Assembly: GCF_030268685.1 (NCBI RefSeq)
Contig: NZ_BSRQ01000002.1
Location: forward strand, 434,001-498,000
Direction of reading: 5' to 3'
Source of the DNA: Microtetraspora sp. NBRC 13810
GTDB taxonomy: Bacteria; Actinomycetota; Actinomycetes; Streptosporangiales; Streptosporangiaceae
Length of the DNA stretch: 64,000 nt
A model generated the notes under the pieces. That model did not search any database, was not told the DNA's origin, and worked only from the letters and a program-made list of their open reading frames with translations. Below are positions 52,012 through 60,931 of the stretch, in pieces. Every line of letters begins with the position of its first letter. Positions within the stretch are counted from its first letter, which is position 1. The position numbers and the translations under genes are program-made.

Positions 52012-53105
52012 CGCAGCCCCTTGGGGCGGTGCAGGGCGAGCTGGATCAGGTGGTCCACCAGGCCCGCGTACGGCAGGCCGGTGGCCGCCCAGAGCTGCGG
52101 CGCCACCGACAGCGCGGTGAAACCCGGCATGGTGTTGATCTCGTTGACGACCAGGTCGCCGTCCGGGGTGTAGAAGAAGTCCACCCGGGACAGCCCTTCG
52201 CAGCCGAGCGCCTCGAAGGCCCGGACGGCCATGGCGCGCACCTTCTCGGCGACCTCGGCGGGCAGGTCGGCGGGGACCGCCAGCGACATCTGGCCTTCGT
52301 AGTACTTCGCGGCGAAGTCGAAGAACTCGTGGTCCTCGGCCGGCAGCACCTCTCCCGGCACGCTGGCGGACGGGGGCGCGTCGCCGAGCGACTCCAGCAC
52401 CGCGCACTCGACCTCGCGGCCCGCGATCGCCGCCTCGACCAGCACCTTCGGGTCGTGCCCGCGGGCGAACTCGACGGCCCGCTCCAACTCCTCCCGGTCG
52501 GACGCCTTGGAGATGCCCTGGCTGGACCCGGCCCTGGCGGGCTTGACGAACACCGGCCAGCCGAGCTCCTCGACCTCCTTGAGCACCCGCTCCCGCTCCA
52601 GCCGCCAGTCCCGGTCCCGGACCACCACGTACGGGCCGACCGGCAGCCCGGAGGCGGCCAGCACCACCTTCATGTACGCCTTGTCCATGCCCACGGCGCT
52701 GGCCAGCACCCCGGAGCCCACGTAGGGCACCCCGGCCATCTCCAGCAGGCCCTGGATGGTGCCGTCCTCGCCGAAGGGGCCGTGCAGCACGGGGAAGACC
52801 ACGTCCACCTTGCCGAGTTCGACCGGGATGCGGCCGGGCTCCATGGCCAGCAGCGCACCCTCTCCGGAGGGCAGGGCCAGCGCGGTGCCCGACTCGTCGA
52901 CCTCGGCCTCGATCGCGAAGCGCTGCTCACCCGAGGCGAGCACCCAGCGCCCGTCCTGGGCGATGCCCACCGGAACGACGTCGTATTTGGACCGGTCGAT
53001 CGCCTCCAGCACGCTTCCCGCCCCGACGAGGGAGACGGCATGCTCGGAGTTGCGGCCGCCGAAGACGATGGCGACTCGCGGCCGGGACTCGCGCTGTTCG
53101 TTCAT
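52008..53105 (-). CDS. ddl: D-alanine--D-alanine ligase
   Basis: This 365-residue ATP-grasp enzyme makes the D-Ala-D-Ala dipeptide of peptidoglycan. It has the N-terminal 'VAIVFGGRNSEHAVSLVGAGSVLEAI', the ATP-grasp lysine in 'WPVFVKPARAGSSQGISKA', and the 'SRVDFFYTPDGDLVVNEINTMPGFT' metal-binding end. Vancomycin-type D-Lac ligases carry other residues at the omega loop; this looks like the ordinary Ddl ('EFFDFAAKYYEGQ' type omega loop with K-Y-Y). A TAGATT box 8 nt before the ATG suggests a leaderless message. Confidence 0.96.
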   Translation of the reverse strand: MNEQRESRPRVAIVFGGRNSEHAVSLVGAGSVLEAIDRSKYDVVPVGIAQDGRWVLASGEQRFAIEAEVDESGTALALPSGEGALLAMEPGRIPVELGKVDVVFPVLHGPFGEDGTIQGLLEMAGVPYVGSGVLASAVGMDKAYMKVVLAASGLPVGPYVVVRDRDWRLERERVLKEVEELGWPVFVKPARAGSSQGISKASDREELERAVEFARGHDPKVLVEAAIAGREVECAVLESLGDAPPSASVPGEVLPAEDHEFFDFAAKYYEGQMSLAVPADLPAEVAEKVRAMAVRAFEALGCEGLSRVDFFYTPDGDLVVNEINTMPGFTALSVAPQLWAATGLPYAGLVDHLIQLALHRPKGLR

Positions 53106-53145
53106 GATGCCCGAATCTATCGCGTCTGGGCGGTCAATCCCGCTG

Positions 53146-54399
53146 TCAGGTGCGTGTCGGCCCCGCCACGCGCAGGGCGTCCAGTGCCCTGGTCACGTCG
53201 GCGATGAGGTCCTCGGCGTCCTCCAGGCCGATGGCGAAGCGCACGGCTCCCGCGTCCACGCCGGAGGCGGCGAGGGCCGCCTCGCCGAGCCTGCGGTGGG
53301 AGCTGGAGGCGACGTGCGCGGCCTTGGTGTGCGTGCCGCCGACCGAGGCCCCGACGCCGGCGAGGCGCAGGCCGTCGGCCAGGGTCATGCCGGCCTCGTA
53401 ACCGCCGTGCGGGGTGACCGTGACGCAGCCGCCGTACCTGGTGCCCTCGGGACCGGCGTCGAAGAGGCGGCGGGCCAGCTCGTTGCCGGGGTGTCCGGGC
53501 AGGCCCGGGTAGTCCACCTTGCGCACGGCCGGGTGCTTGGCGACGGAGGCGGCGAAGACCATCGCGGTGGAGCACATCCTGCGCACCCGCAGCGGCAGCG
53601 TCTCCAGGCCGCGGCGCAGCAGGTAAGCGTCGTCCGGGGAGAGCGAGCCCCCGGTGTCGACGCGTACCTCGCGCAGCTTGTCGATCAGGGCGGGGCGGCC
53701 GACGACGACGCCGCCGGTGGAGTCGTCGTGCCCGCCGAGGTACTTCGTCGCCGAGTGCAGGACGAGGTCGGCGCCGTGCTCCAGGGGACGGCAGACCACC
53801 GGGGTGGCGAAGGTGGAGTCCACCACGAGCACCGCGCCGGCGGCCCGGGCGAGCTGGTAGAGCCCGCGGATGTCGGTCACCGTCATGGTCGGGTCGGCCA
53901 GCGTCTCAGCGTAGATGATCTTCGTGCTGGACCGGATCGCGGCGTGCACCCTGGTCAGGTCGGAGTAGTCGACGAAGTCCGCCGTGACGCCGAACCGGCC
54001 GAGCACGTTGGTCAGCAGCGAGTAGGTCCCGTCGTACACGGGAGCGGGGGCCACGACGTGCGCGCCGGAGCGCAGGAAGGTCATGAAGACCGCGGTGACC
54101 GCGGCCATGCCGGACGCGAACGCCTGCCCGGCCACGTCCTCCGGGGCGGCGGCCCCCTCCAGCGAGGCCACCGCCGCGGCGAAGGAGGCGGTGGTCGGGT
54201 TGTCGATCCTGCTGTAGGCGTAGCCGGGCGCACGGCCGCCCAGCACGTCGGCGTAGTCCGCGGAGTTCTCGAAGGCCCAGGCGGCGTTGCGCCACACCGG
54301 CTGGCCGAGGGGGGTCTGCGCGGGCGGCTCGGCCACCGGGAGGTGCACCGAGCGGGTGTTCTCGCCGAATCTCCGGCGCATGCGTCGTGAACTCGTCAC
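53146..54399 (-). CDS. Cys/Met-metabolism PLP-dependent lyase (cystathionine gamma-lyase-like)
   Basis: This 417-residue enzyme of the transsulphuration family has the PLP lysine in S-A-T-K-Y-L-G-G. 'YSRIDNPT' and '[22 protein letters not shown]' are family signatures. It probably cleaves cystathionine or a related sulphur amino acid, or adds sulphide (O-acetylhomoserine type); the exact reaction is not readable. The GTG at 54399 overlaps the gpsA stop (GTGA), implying coupled translation; an ATG at 54381 is an alternative. It is the last gene of the plsC-gpsA-lyase run. Confidence 0.9.
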   Translation of the reverse strand: MTSSRRMRRRFGENTRSVHLPVAEPPAQTPLGQPVWRNAAWAFENSADYADVLGGRAPGYAYSRIDNPTTASFAAAVASLEGAAAPEDVAGQAFASGMAAVTAVFMTFLRSGAHVVAPAPVYDGTYSLLTNVLGRFGVTADFVDYSDLTRVHAAIRSSTKIIYAETLADPTMTVTDIRGLYQLARAAGAVLVVDSTFATPVVCRPLEHGADLVLHSATKYLGGHDDSTGGVVVGRPALIDKLREVRVDTGGSLSPDDAYLLRRGLETLPLRVRRMCSTAMVFAASVAKHPAVRKVDYPGLPGHPGNELARRLFDAGPEGTRYGGCVTVTPHGGYEAGMTLADGLRLAGVGASVGGTHTKAAHVASSSHRRLGEAALAASGVDAGAVRFAIGLEDAEDLIADVTRALDALRVAGPTRT

Positions 54400-55403
54400 A
54401 CTCCGTACCGTTCCGGCTTGGGGGTCCGCGACATCAGCAGCATCGCGGCCTCGCTGGGAGTCATTCCGTCGTGCACCACACCCACCACGACCTCGGTGAT
54501 CGGCATCTCCACGTCATGCTTTCTGGCCAGTTCGAGCACCGACTCGCAGGACTTGACGCCTTCGGCGGTCTGCTTGGTCGCGGCCATGACCTCGGCCATG
54601 GTCATACCCCGGCCAAGATTCTCGCCGAAAGTGCGGTTCCGCGACAGTGGGGAGGCGCAAGTCGCCACGAGATCGCCCATTCCGGCCAGGCCGGCGAAGG
54701 TGTGCGGGTCGCAGCCGAGCGCCGCGCCCAGCCGGGCGATCTCGGCCAGCCCGCGGGTCGTCAGCATCGCCCGCGCGTTGTCGCCGAGCCCCATGCCGCT
54801 GGCCACGCCGACGGCGATCGCGATGACGTTCTTGACCGCGCCGCCCAGCTCGACGCCCACCACGTCGGGATTGGTGTACGGGCGGAACCTCGGCACGTGG
54901 CACGCCTCCTGGAGCCGCTCCACCACCCGCTCGTCCGTGCAGGCGACCACGGTCGCGGCGGGCTGGCGCTGGGCGATCTCCGGGGCCAGGTTGGGCCCGG
55001 AGATCACGGCGACCCGCTCGTCGGGCACCTCGGCCACCTCCTGGATGACCTCGCTCATCCGTTTGGTGGTGCCCAGCTCGATGCCCTTCATCAGGCTCAC
55101 CAGCACCGTGTCCGGCGCGATGTGCGGCGCCCAGGCCGCGAGGTTGCGCCGCAGCGTCTGCGAGGGCACCGCCAGCACCGCGAAGTCGGCACCGTCCAGC
55201 GCCTCGGCCGGGTCGGTGGTCGCCCGCAGGGAGGGCGGCAGCTCGATGCCCGGCAGGTAGTCGGGGTTCTCGTGCCGCCGGTTGACGGCGTCCACGCTCT
55301 CGGCCCTGCGGCCCCACAGCGTGGTCTGCGTCCCGGCCTCGGCGAGGATCATCGCGAACGTGGTGCCCCAGGAGCCGGTTCCGAAAACAGCAGCTTTGGT
55401 CAT
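54396..55403 (-). CDS. gpsA: Glycerol-3-phosphate dehydrogenase [NAD(P)+]
   Basis: This 335-residue enzyme reduces dihydroxyacetone phosphate to sn-glycerol-3-phosphate, the backbone of phospholipids. The cofactor loop is F-G-T-G-S-W-G-T, with '[22 protein letters not shown]' and '[28 protein letters not shown]' carrying the catalytic lysines. The ATG at 55403 follows a GAGGAA site. It lies between plsC (20 bp upstream) and the lyase on the same strand; gpsA-plsC pairing is common because PlsC uses the product line. Confidence 0.95.
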   Translation of the reverse strand: MTKAAVFGTGSWGTTFAMILAEAGTQTTLWGRRAESVDAVNRRHENPDYLPGIELPPSLRATTDPAEALDGADFAVLAVPSQTLRRNLAAWAPHIAPDTVLVSLMKGIELGTTKRMSEVIQEVAEVPDERVAVISGPNLAPEIAQRQPAATVVACTDERVVERLQEACHVPRFRPYTNPDVVGVELGGAVKNVIAIAVGVASGMGLGDNARAMLTTRGLAEIARLGAALGCDPHTFAGLAGMGDLVATCASPLSRNRTFGENLGRGMTMAEVMAATKQTAEGVKSCESVLELARKHDVEMPITEVVVGVVHDGMTPSEAAMLLMSRTPKPERYGV

Positions 55404-55423
55404 TTCCTCACCGTACGCCGAAC

Positions 55424-56161
55424 TCACTGGTCGGAGTGCTTTTCGGGGGCCTGCCCGGACTCCGAGTCGAAGGGCCGCGCGGGCGGCTGCTTTCCCCGGA
55501 GTTCGCCGAGCTGGACCGTGATCGCCGCCATGATGTCGGCCGTCGCCTCGTGCAGCACGTCACCGTCCGGCGACCGCCCCGCGTACCTGGACAGGTCCAC
55601 CGGCGGCCCGGCGAGCAACCGGAAAGTGGTCCGCGGGAAGAGCCTCGGCTTCTTCGACCCGTACGGCAGCAGCACCTGGGCCCCCCAGTGCGCCACCGGG
55701 ATCACCGGCGCCCCGGTGGCCAGCGCCAGCCTGGCCACGCCGGTCTTGCCGGTCATCGGCCACAGGTCGGGGTCGCGGGTGCAGGTGCCCTCGGGGTAGA
55801 AGACCACGCAGGCGCCCCCGCGCAACGCCTCCTCCGCGGCGCTGAGCGACCGGGCGGCGTCGCCGGTGCCCCGGTAGACCGGGATCGTGCGCAGCCAGGC
55901 GATGATCTTGCCGACCACCGGGACGCCGAAGACGCCGGACTTGGCGAGGAACACCGGCCACCGCCCGTTGTCGAACAGGAAGTGGGACACCAGCACCGGA
56001 TCGGTCCAGGACAGGTGGTTGGTCGCCACGATGACGCCGCCGGTGCGCGGCAGGTGCTCGCTCCCCCGCCAGTCACGCCTGGTGAACAACAGCATCAACG
56101 GCTTCATGATCCCAACAGCCACCGCTTCCCAGAAGCGGGATGGTCGACCGGGGCGGCTCAT
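55424..56161 (-). CDS. plsC: 1-acyl-sn-glycerol-3-phosphate acyltransferase
   Basis: This 245-residue membrane-associated enzyme adds the second fatty acid in phosphatidate synthesis. The HX4D motif is N-H-L-S-W-T-D and the substrate motif F-Y-P-E-G-T. The start at 56161 is chosen for its GGAGGA site 5 bp upstream. The C terminus has a polar tail rich in Pro, Glu and Ser. It is upstream of gpsA in the same operon and divergent from cofC. Confidence 0.93.
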   Translation of the reverse strand: MSRPGRPSRFWEAVAVGIMKPLMLLFTRRDWRGSEHLPRTGGVIVATNHLSWTDPVLVSHFLFDNGRWPVFLAKSGVFGVPVVGKIIAWLRTIPVYRGTGDAARSLSAAEEALRGGACVVFYPEGTCTRDPDLWPMTGKTGVARLALATGAPVIPVAHWGAQVLLPYGSKKPRLFPRTTFRLLAGPPVDLSRYAGRSPDGDVLHEATADIMAAITVQLGELRGKQPPARPFDSESGQAPEKHSDQ

Positions 56162-56229
56162 CGGCTCCTCCAAGGCACGCGGCGGGCGCCCCAAGTCTCC
56201 CGGTTCGCCGCGGGGACTGTCGAGGCGCG

Positions 56230-56883
56230 ATGCTTAAGGTTATGCACGCAGCGGAGAATTCCGGCTGGTCCTTGGTGGTACCGGTCAAACCCCTGGTCGC
56301 CGCCAAGACCCGGCTGGCCGAGGCCGCGGGCGCCCACCGCGAGTCCCTGGCGGTGGCGGTCGCCTGCGACACGGTGGAGGCGGCGCTCGTCTGCCCGCGC
56401 GTGGCGCGGGTCGTGGTGGTCACCGCCGACCCGCTCGCCGCGCGCGAGCTGTCCGGCGTGGGAGCGCACGTGGTCGGCGATCCGGAGGCGGGCCTCAACG
56501 CCGCCCTCCGGCACGGCGCCGCCGAGGCCGTACGGCTGGCGCCGGACGATCCGGTCGGCGCGTTGCAGGCCGACCTGCCCGCGTTGCGGCCCGCCGAGCT
56601 GGATCTCGTGCTGGCCGCGGCGGCGGAGTTCGAGGTGTCGTTCCTGCCGGACGCGGCCGAGATCGGCACCACGTTCTACGGGACGCTGCCGGGCGTGCCG
56701 TTCCTGCCGGGGTTCGGCGGCGAGTCGCGGGCCAGGCATCTCGGCCGCGGCGCCAAGGAGCTGATCCTCGACGGCATCCCGTCGATGCGCCGCGACGTCG
56801 ACACCCCCGCCGACCTGGAGGCGGCCCTGGCGCTCGGGGTGGGGCCACGCACGGCCCTGGTGGCCGCGCTGATCAGCCGCTGA
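56230..56883 (+). CDS. cofC: CofC-type guanylyltransferase of coenzyme F420 synthesis
   Basis: This 217-residue nucleotidyltransferase activates 2-phospholactate or phosphoenolpyruvate with GTP for F420 synthesis. Motifs: 'VVPVKPLVAAKTRLA' (nucleotide site), 'VVVVTADPLAARELSGVGAHVVGDPEAGLNAALRHGAAEA', and 'GALQADLPAL' with the metal-binding acidic residues. The ATG at 56230 is used; an ATG at 56242 (M-H-A-A-E-N) is also possible. It is divergent from plsC across 68 bp. Other cof genes are not in the window. F420 supports many redox enzymes in actinomycetes. Confidence 0.92.
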   Translation: MLKVMHAAENSGWSLVVPVKPLVAAKTRLAEAAGAHRESLAVAVACDTVEAALVCPRVARVVVVTADPLAARELSGVGAHVVGDPEAGLNAALRHGAAEAVRLAPDDPVGALQADLPALRPAELDLVLAAAAEFEVSFLPDAAEIGTTFYGTLPGVPFLPGFGGESRARHLGRGAKELILDGIPSMRRDVDTPADLEAALALGVGPRTALVAALISR

Positions 56884-56904
56884 AACCCGGCCCACGCACC
56901 CGGA

Positions 56905-57038
56905 CGCCTCACGGACCGACGCTCGCACCCTGGCGCCTCACGGACCGACGCTCGCACCCGGGCGCCTCACGCCCGGACGCCTCGCGGGCGGGCGCCTCGC
57001 GGGCGGGCGCCTCGCGGGCGGGCGCCTCGCGGACCGAC
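56905..57038. repeat. Compound repeat downstream of cofC: 29-bp then 15-bp units
   Basis: A 29-bp unit (with gcctcacggaccgacgctcg) starts at 56905, 56934 and, partly, 56963. A 15-bp unit (gcctcgcgggcgggc) then starts at 56979, 56994, 57009 and 57024. Further partial copies extend to about 57068. It ends just before the leaderless promoter of the next gene. Confidence 0.85.
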
Positions 57039-57086
57039 ACCGCACACCCGGACGCCTCGCGGGCGGGCGCGGTTAGGGTGGCTTTC

Positions 57087-57299
57087 GTGCAGGCGACCGT
57101 GCGGAGTTTCGATCCGGCGACCCGATCGGGGTCGGTCTTCCTCGACGACGGGACGCAGGTCCCGTTCGACACCGCGGCCTTCGACGCCGGGCCGCTCCGG
57201 CTGCTGCGGTCCGGGCAGCGGGTCAACATCCTGGTGGACGGCGACGGCCGGATCACCGTGATCACGCTGTCCACGTTCCCGCTTCCCACGGAGACCTGA
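57087..57299 (+). CDS. Cold-shock-domain-like small protein
   Basis: This 70-residue protein matches the small CSD/OB-fold proteins found beside cofC/hup in actinomycetes: 'VRSFDPATRSGSVFLDDGTQVPFDTAAFDAGPLRLLRSGQRVNI'. It lacks the aromatic RNP1 pattern K-G-F-G-F-I of true CspA, so RNA binding is uncertain. A TAGGGT box (57074-57079) lies 7 nt before the GTG at 57087, indicating a leaderless message; a GTG at 57078 is in frame but lies inside that box. Confidence 0.8.
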   Translation: MQATVRSFDPATRSGSVFLDDGTQVPFDTAAFDAGPLRLLRSGQRVNILVDGDGRITVITLSTFPLPTET

Positions 57300-57312
57300 C
57301 GCCCGAATTAGG

Positions 57313-57357
57313 GGTGTCCGAAACACCGATCGCCCGGGTCCGCGGAGGACCCGGGCG
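57313..57357. terminator. Two hairpins between convergent genes
   Basis: The first is GGTGT/ACACC (57313-57327, small loop). The second is larger, CGCCCGGGTCC/GGACCCGGGCG (57331-57357, loop GCGGA). They lie in the 72 bp between the cold-shock-like gene and hup and can terminate both. Confidence 0.8.
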
Positions 57358-57371
57358 ACCACTCGGGAACG

Positions 57372-57671
57372 TTACTTCTTCTTCGCGGCCTTCTTGCCGC
57401 CGACGTTGACGACTTCCTTGAAGTCGGCGCCCGGGCGGAACCTCGGGGCCCAGCTCTCGTCCACCTTGATGGGCGCGCCGGTCGAAGGGTTCCTCGCCGT
57501 ACGGGAGGGCTTGTGCACCATCTCAAAGGCGCCGAATCCAGTGATGGAGACCTTGTCCCCGGCAGCGACCGCCTTCTGAATGGTTTCCAGCACGGCATTC
57601 ACGGCCTCGGTGGCCGTCTTCTTGTCGCCGACCCGATCCACGATGGCGTCGACGAGTTCCCGCTTGTTCAT
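57372..57671 (-). CDS. hup: HU-family DNA-binding protein
   Basis: This 99-residue nucleoid protein opens M-N-K-R-E-L-V-D-A-I-V and carries the HU core 'GFGAFEMVHKPSRTARNPSTG' with the beta-arm proline. It ends in a lysine-rich tail (G-G-K-K-A-A-K-K-K). It bends DNA and compacts the chromosome. It lies 97 bp downstream of the 93-residue hypothetical gene on the same strand. Confidence 0.97.
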   Translation of the reverse strand: MNKRELVDAIVDRVGDKKTATEAVNAVLETIQKAVAAGDKVSITGFGAFEMVHKPSRTARNPSTGAPIKVDESWAPRFRPGADFKEVVNVGGKKAAKKK

Positions 57672-57768
57672 CTCGGTTGCTCCCCCTCTAACGGATGGGG
57701 TTCCAGCACACCAGGCAACGGTTAGAAACCCCTTACCCGCTTGAAATTAGGGGACGAACGCCGAGGAC

Positions 57769-58050
57769 TCAATCACCACTAGCAATGTTTTGCCGACTGG
57801 GCGTGTCATATTCGGGGCCGTCCGGATCGCCGGGGAGCGCGTCCAGATCGTTCAGGAAGGCCGAGAGGCGGGTCGCGGCGTGCGGGATATCCCGCTTGGA
57901 GACCTCGCAGATCGCCAGCAGGCGCCGGGCGAATCGGGCGCGCTCGGCGGGGGAAACGGCCAGCGCGCGAACGCGGCGGTGCGCATCGCGCAACCGCCGC
58001 GCCAGCTCTTCGGGGCTCGCGGAATCTGTCAAACGGTTGTCGGCAGCCAT
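57769..58050 (-). CDS. Conserved hypothetical protein between leuD and hup
   Basis: This is a 93-residue charged, helical protein ('[58 protein letters not shown]'). The ATG at 58050 lies inside the 3' end of leuD (22-bp overlap), implying translational coupling. I recall similar small proteins in this leuD-hup interval in Streptomyces and relatives. Function unknown; the arginine-rich helices could bind nucleic acid, but there is no motif. Confidence 0.75.
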   Translation of the reverse strand: MAADNRLTDSASPEELARRLRDAHRRVRALAVSPAERARFARRLLAICEVSKRDIPHAATRLSAFLNDLDALPGDPDGPEYDTPSRQNIASGD

Positions 58051-58616
58051 GACTGCCGACCATTCTCGTACTCCGAGATGTCGTCCTCCGCACGCAGGGT
58101 CAGCCCGATGTCGTCCAGGCCCTCCATCAGCCGCCAGCGGGTGTAGTCGTCGATCTCGAAGCCGGCCGCCTCGCCGGCCCACCTGACCTGGCGTTCCGCG
58201 AGGTCCACGGTCACCTCCAGGGCCGGGTCCGCCTCCACGGCGGCCTGGATGGCCTCGACGGTCTCACCGGGCAGCACCACGGGGAGCAGGCCCATCTTGG
58301 TGGAGTTGTTGCGGAAGATGTCCCCGAATCGGGCCGCGATCACGACGCGGAAGCCGTACTGCTGGAGCGCCCACACCGCGTGCTCGCGGGAGGAGCCGGT
58401 GCCGAAGTCGGGGCCGGAGACGAGGACGGAGGCGCCCTCGTAGGCCGGGTCGTTCAGGACGAAACCGGGGTCCTCCCGCCAGGCGGAGAAGAGCCCCTTC
58501 TCGAAGCCGGTGCGGCTGACCTGCTTGAGCCAGACGGCCGGGATGATCTGGTCGGTGTCGACGTTGCTGCGGCGCAGCGGGACCGCGCGCCCGGTGTGCG
58601 TGGTGAAGGCTTCCAT
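58029..58616 (-). CDS. leuD: 3-isopropylmalate dehydratase small subunit
   Basis: This 195-residue subunit works with LeuC in the second step of leucine synthesis. It has '[20 protein letters not shown]', the substrate loop '[17 protein letters not shown]' and '[18 protein letters not shown]'. It begins 12 bp after the leuC stop on the same strand. The 3' end overlaps the next gene. Confidence 0.96.
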   Translation of the reverse strand: MEAFTTHTGRAVPLRRSNVDTDQIIPAVWLKQVSRTGFEKGLFSAWREDPGFVLNDPAYEGASVLVSGPDFGTGSSREHAVWALQQYGFRVVIAARFGDIFRNNSTKMGLLPVVLPGETVEAIQAAVEADPALEVTVDLAERQVRWAGEAAGFEIDDYTRWRLMEGLDDIGLTLRAEDDISEYENGRQSWLPTTV

Positions 58617-58628
58617 GGCTGGCTCCTG

Positions 58629-60014
58629 TCAGAGGTCGGCGGGGGCGGTCAGGCGGCCGGTGACGGCCGTCGCGGCGGCGACCGCGGGCGAGACCAGGTG
58701 GGTGCGGCCCCCCTTGCCCTGCCTGCCCTCGAAGTTCCGGTTGGACGTGGAGGCGCTGCGCTCGCCGGGGGCGAGGGTGTCCGGGTTCATGCCCAGGCAC
58801 ATCGAACAGCCGGCCTCGCGCCACTCGGCGCCCGCCGCGCGGAACACGTCGTCCAGTCCTTCGGCCTCGGCGGCCTTCTTGACCTGCATCGACCCGGGGA
58901 CGATGAGGGTGCGGGTGACCACCGTGCGCCCGCGCAGGATCTCGGCGGCGGCGCGCAGGTCCTCGATCCTGCCGTTGGTGCACGAGCCGACGAAGACGGT
59001 GTCCACGGCCACCTCGCGCAGCGGCGTGCCCGCGCTGAGCCCCATGTAGGCGAGCGCGCGCTCGGCGGCGGAGCGGGCCACGGGGTCGTCGAACTCCTCG
59101 GGGCTCGGCACCACCGCGCCCAGCGGCACGCCCTGGCCCGGGTTGGTGCCCCAGGTGACGAACGGCGTGAGGGTGGAGGCGTCGATCTCGACAACCGTGT
59201 CGAAGACGGCGTCGTCGTCGGTGCGCAGCGACTTCCAGTACTCGACCGCGCGGTCCCACTCCTCGCCCTCGGGGGCGTGCGGGCGGCCCTTGAGGTAGGC
59301 GAACGTCGTCTCGTCCGGGGCGATCATGCCCGCCCGCGCCCCGGCCTCGATGGACATGTTGCAGACCGTCATCCGGCCTTCCATCGACAGCTTCCTGACG
59401 GCCTCGCCGCGGTATTCGACGATGTGGCCCTGGCCGCCGCCGGTGCCGATCTTGGCGATGATGGCGAGGATGAGGTCCTTGGCGGTCACGCCCACCGGGA
59501 GCTCGCCGGCGACCTCGATGGCCATCGTCTTCGGCCGGTAGGCGGGCAGCGTCTGGGTGGCCAGCACGTGCTCGACCTCGGAGGTGCCGATGCCGAACGC
59601 GATGCCGCCGAACGCGCCGTGCGTGGAGGTGTGAGAATCGCCACACACGATCGTCATGCCCGGCTGGGTGAGCCCGAACTGCGGCCCGATGATGTGCACG
59701 ACGCCCTGCCCGGCGTCGCCCATCGGGTGCAGCCTGATCCCGAACTCCGCGCAGTTCTTCCGCAGGGTCTCGACCTGGGTGCGGGAGACGGGGTCGCTGA
59801 TCGGGCCGAGCACGGTCGGCACGTTGTGGTCCTCGGTGGCGATGGTCAGCTCCGGCCTGCGCACCGGGCGCCCCGCCATGCGCAGGCCGTCGAACGCCTG
59901 CGGGCTGGTCACCTCGTGCACGAGGTGCAGGTCGATATAGAGCAGGTCGGGCTCTCCCTCCGCACGTCGCACGACGTGCTGCTCCCAGACCTTCTCGGCC
60001 AAAGTGCGGCCCAT
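58629..60014 (-). CDS. leuC: 3-isopropylmalate dehydratase large subunit
   Basis: This 461-residue 4Fe-4S isomerase is the LeuD partner. Iron-sulphur cysteines are visible in 'VGSCTNGRI' and '[11 protein letters not shown]', with a further cysteine in '[14 protein letters not shown]'. Fold hallmarks 'DHNVPT' and '[20 protein letters not shown]' are intact. The gene is divergent from the IclR regulator with a putative operator between them. Confidence 0.97.
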   Translation of the reverse strand: MGRTLAEKVWEQHVVRRAEGEPDLLYIDLHLVHEVTSPQAFDGLRMAGRPVRRPELTIATEDHNVPTVLGPISDPVSRTQVETLRKNCAEFGIRLHPMGDAGQGVVHIIGPQFGLTQPGMTIVCGDSHTSTHGAFGGIAFGIGTSEVEHVLATQTLPAYRPKTMAIEVAGELPVGVTAKDLILAIIAKIGTGGGQGHIVEYRGEAVRKLSMEGRMTVCNMSIEAGARAGMIAPDETTFAYLKGRPHAPEGEEWDRAVEYWKSLRTDDDAVFDTVVEIDASTLTPFVTWGTNPGQGVPLGAVVPSPEEFDDPVARSAAERALAYMGLSAGTPLREVAVDTVFVGSCTNGRIEDLRAAAEILRGRTVVTRTLIVPGSMQVKKAAEAEGLDDVFRAAGAEWREAGCSMCLGMNPDTLAPGERSASTSNRNFEGRQGKGGRTHLVSPAVAAATAVTGRLTAPADL

Positions 60015-60077
60015 TGCCTTCGCCTCCCTATGCCTTCATCCTGCGATGCCGCGCCCCGTCTCCACGTGAACTTGCTT

Positions 60078-60092
60078 TCTCATATGGCGAGA
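60078..60092. promoter_or_regulatory. Likely NdgR/AreB operator between leuC and the IclR gene
   Basis: TCTCATATGGCGAGA has the symmetric TCTC/GAGA arms with a 7-base centre. It lies 64 bp from the leuC ATG and 16 bp from the IclR ATG at 60108. In Streptomyces and Amycolatopsis the divergent IclR protein binds here to control leuCD. An alternative ATG (60084) lies inside the site. Confidence 0.6.
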
Positions 60093-60107
60093 CGTCAGTA
60101 TCGGGTT

Positions 60108-60824
60108 ATGGACAACTCTAGCGGAGTCGGCGTACTCGACAAGGCCGTTCTGGTGCTCAATGCCCTGGAGGCCGGACCGGCTTCCCTGGCGCAGCTCGTG
60201 CAGGCGACCGGCCTGGCCCGGCCCACCGCGCACCGGCTGGCCGTGGCCCTGGAGCACCACAGGATCGTCACCCGCGACACGCAGGGCAGATTCGTGCTCG
60301 GCCCCCGGTTGTCCGAGTTGTCCACCGCGGCCGGCGAGGACCGGCTGCTCGCCGTGGCCACCCCGGTGCTGACCCATCTGCGCGACATCACGGGCGAGAG
60401 CGCCCAGCTCTACCGCCGCCAGGGTGACGAGCGGGTGTGCGTGGCCGCCGCCGAGCGGGCCAGCGGCCTGCGGGACACCGTACCGGTCGGCTCCGCGCTG
60501 CCGATGACCGCGGGTTCCGCCGCGCAGGTGCTGCTCGCCTGGGAGGAGCCCGACCGGCTGCACCGGGGGCTGCGCGGCGCGAAGTTCACCGCCGCCACCC
60601 TGGCCAGCGTGCGCAGGCGCGGCTGGGCGCACAGCGTGGGCGAGCGCGAGCAGGGCGTGGCGAGCGTCTCCGCGGCCATCCGCGGCCTCGGCGGCAAGGT
60701 GATCGCCGCAGTCTCCGTCTCAGGCCCGATCGAACGGCTCACCCGCACTCCCGGCCGGTTGCACGCCGCTCCCGTCGTCGCCGCGGCCGAACGCATCACC
60801 GAGTCGATGCGCCGGGCGAACTGA
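60108..60824 (+). CDS. ndgR: IclR-family regulator of leucine synthesis (NdgR/AreB/LtbR type)
   Basis: This is a 238-residue regulator. The N-terminal winged helix has 'GVLDKAVLVLNALEAGPASLAQLVQATGLARPTAHRLAVALEHHRI', and the C-terminal ligand domain includes 'GSALPMTAGSAAQVLLAW' and 'EREQGVASVSAAIRGLGGKVIAAVSVSGP'. In actinobacteria this protein sits divergent from leuCD and regulates leucine and other amino-acid genes, so the context makes the assignment firm. The start ATG at 60108 (M-D-N-S-S-G-V-G) fits the family; 60084 would extend into the operator. Confidence 0.92.
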   Translation: MDNSSGVGVLDKAVLVLNALEAGPASLAQLVQATGLARPTAHRLAVALEHHRIVTRDTQGRFVLGPRLSELSTAAGEDRLLAVATPVLTHLRDITGESAQLYRRQGDERVCVAAAERASGLRDTVPVGSALPMTAGSAAQVLLAWEEPDRLHRGLRGAKFTAATLASVRRRGWAHSVGEREQGVASVSAAIRGLGGKVIAAVSVSGPIERLTRTPGRLHAAPVVAAAERITESMRRAN

Positions 60825-60931
60825 CGCGCACGGGGCGGTGGGGACGTCCGGGACGCAGGGATGCGCGAAAGCCATGCCCCGACGAGGGATATGAGGGGCC
60901 GAGCACCCTTCGCTCCGACTAGCCTGGGCGG

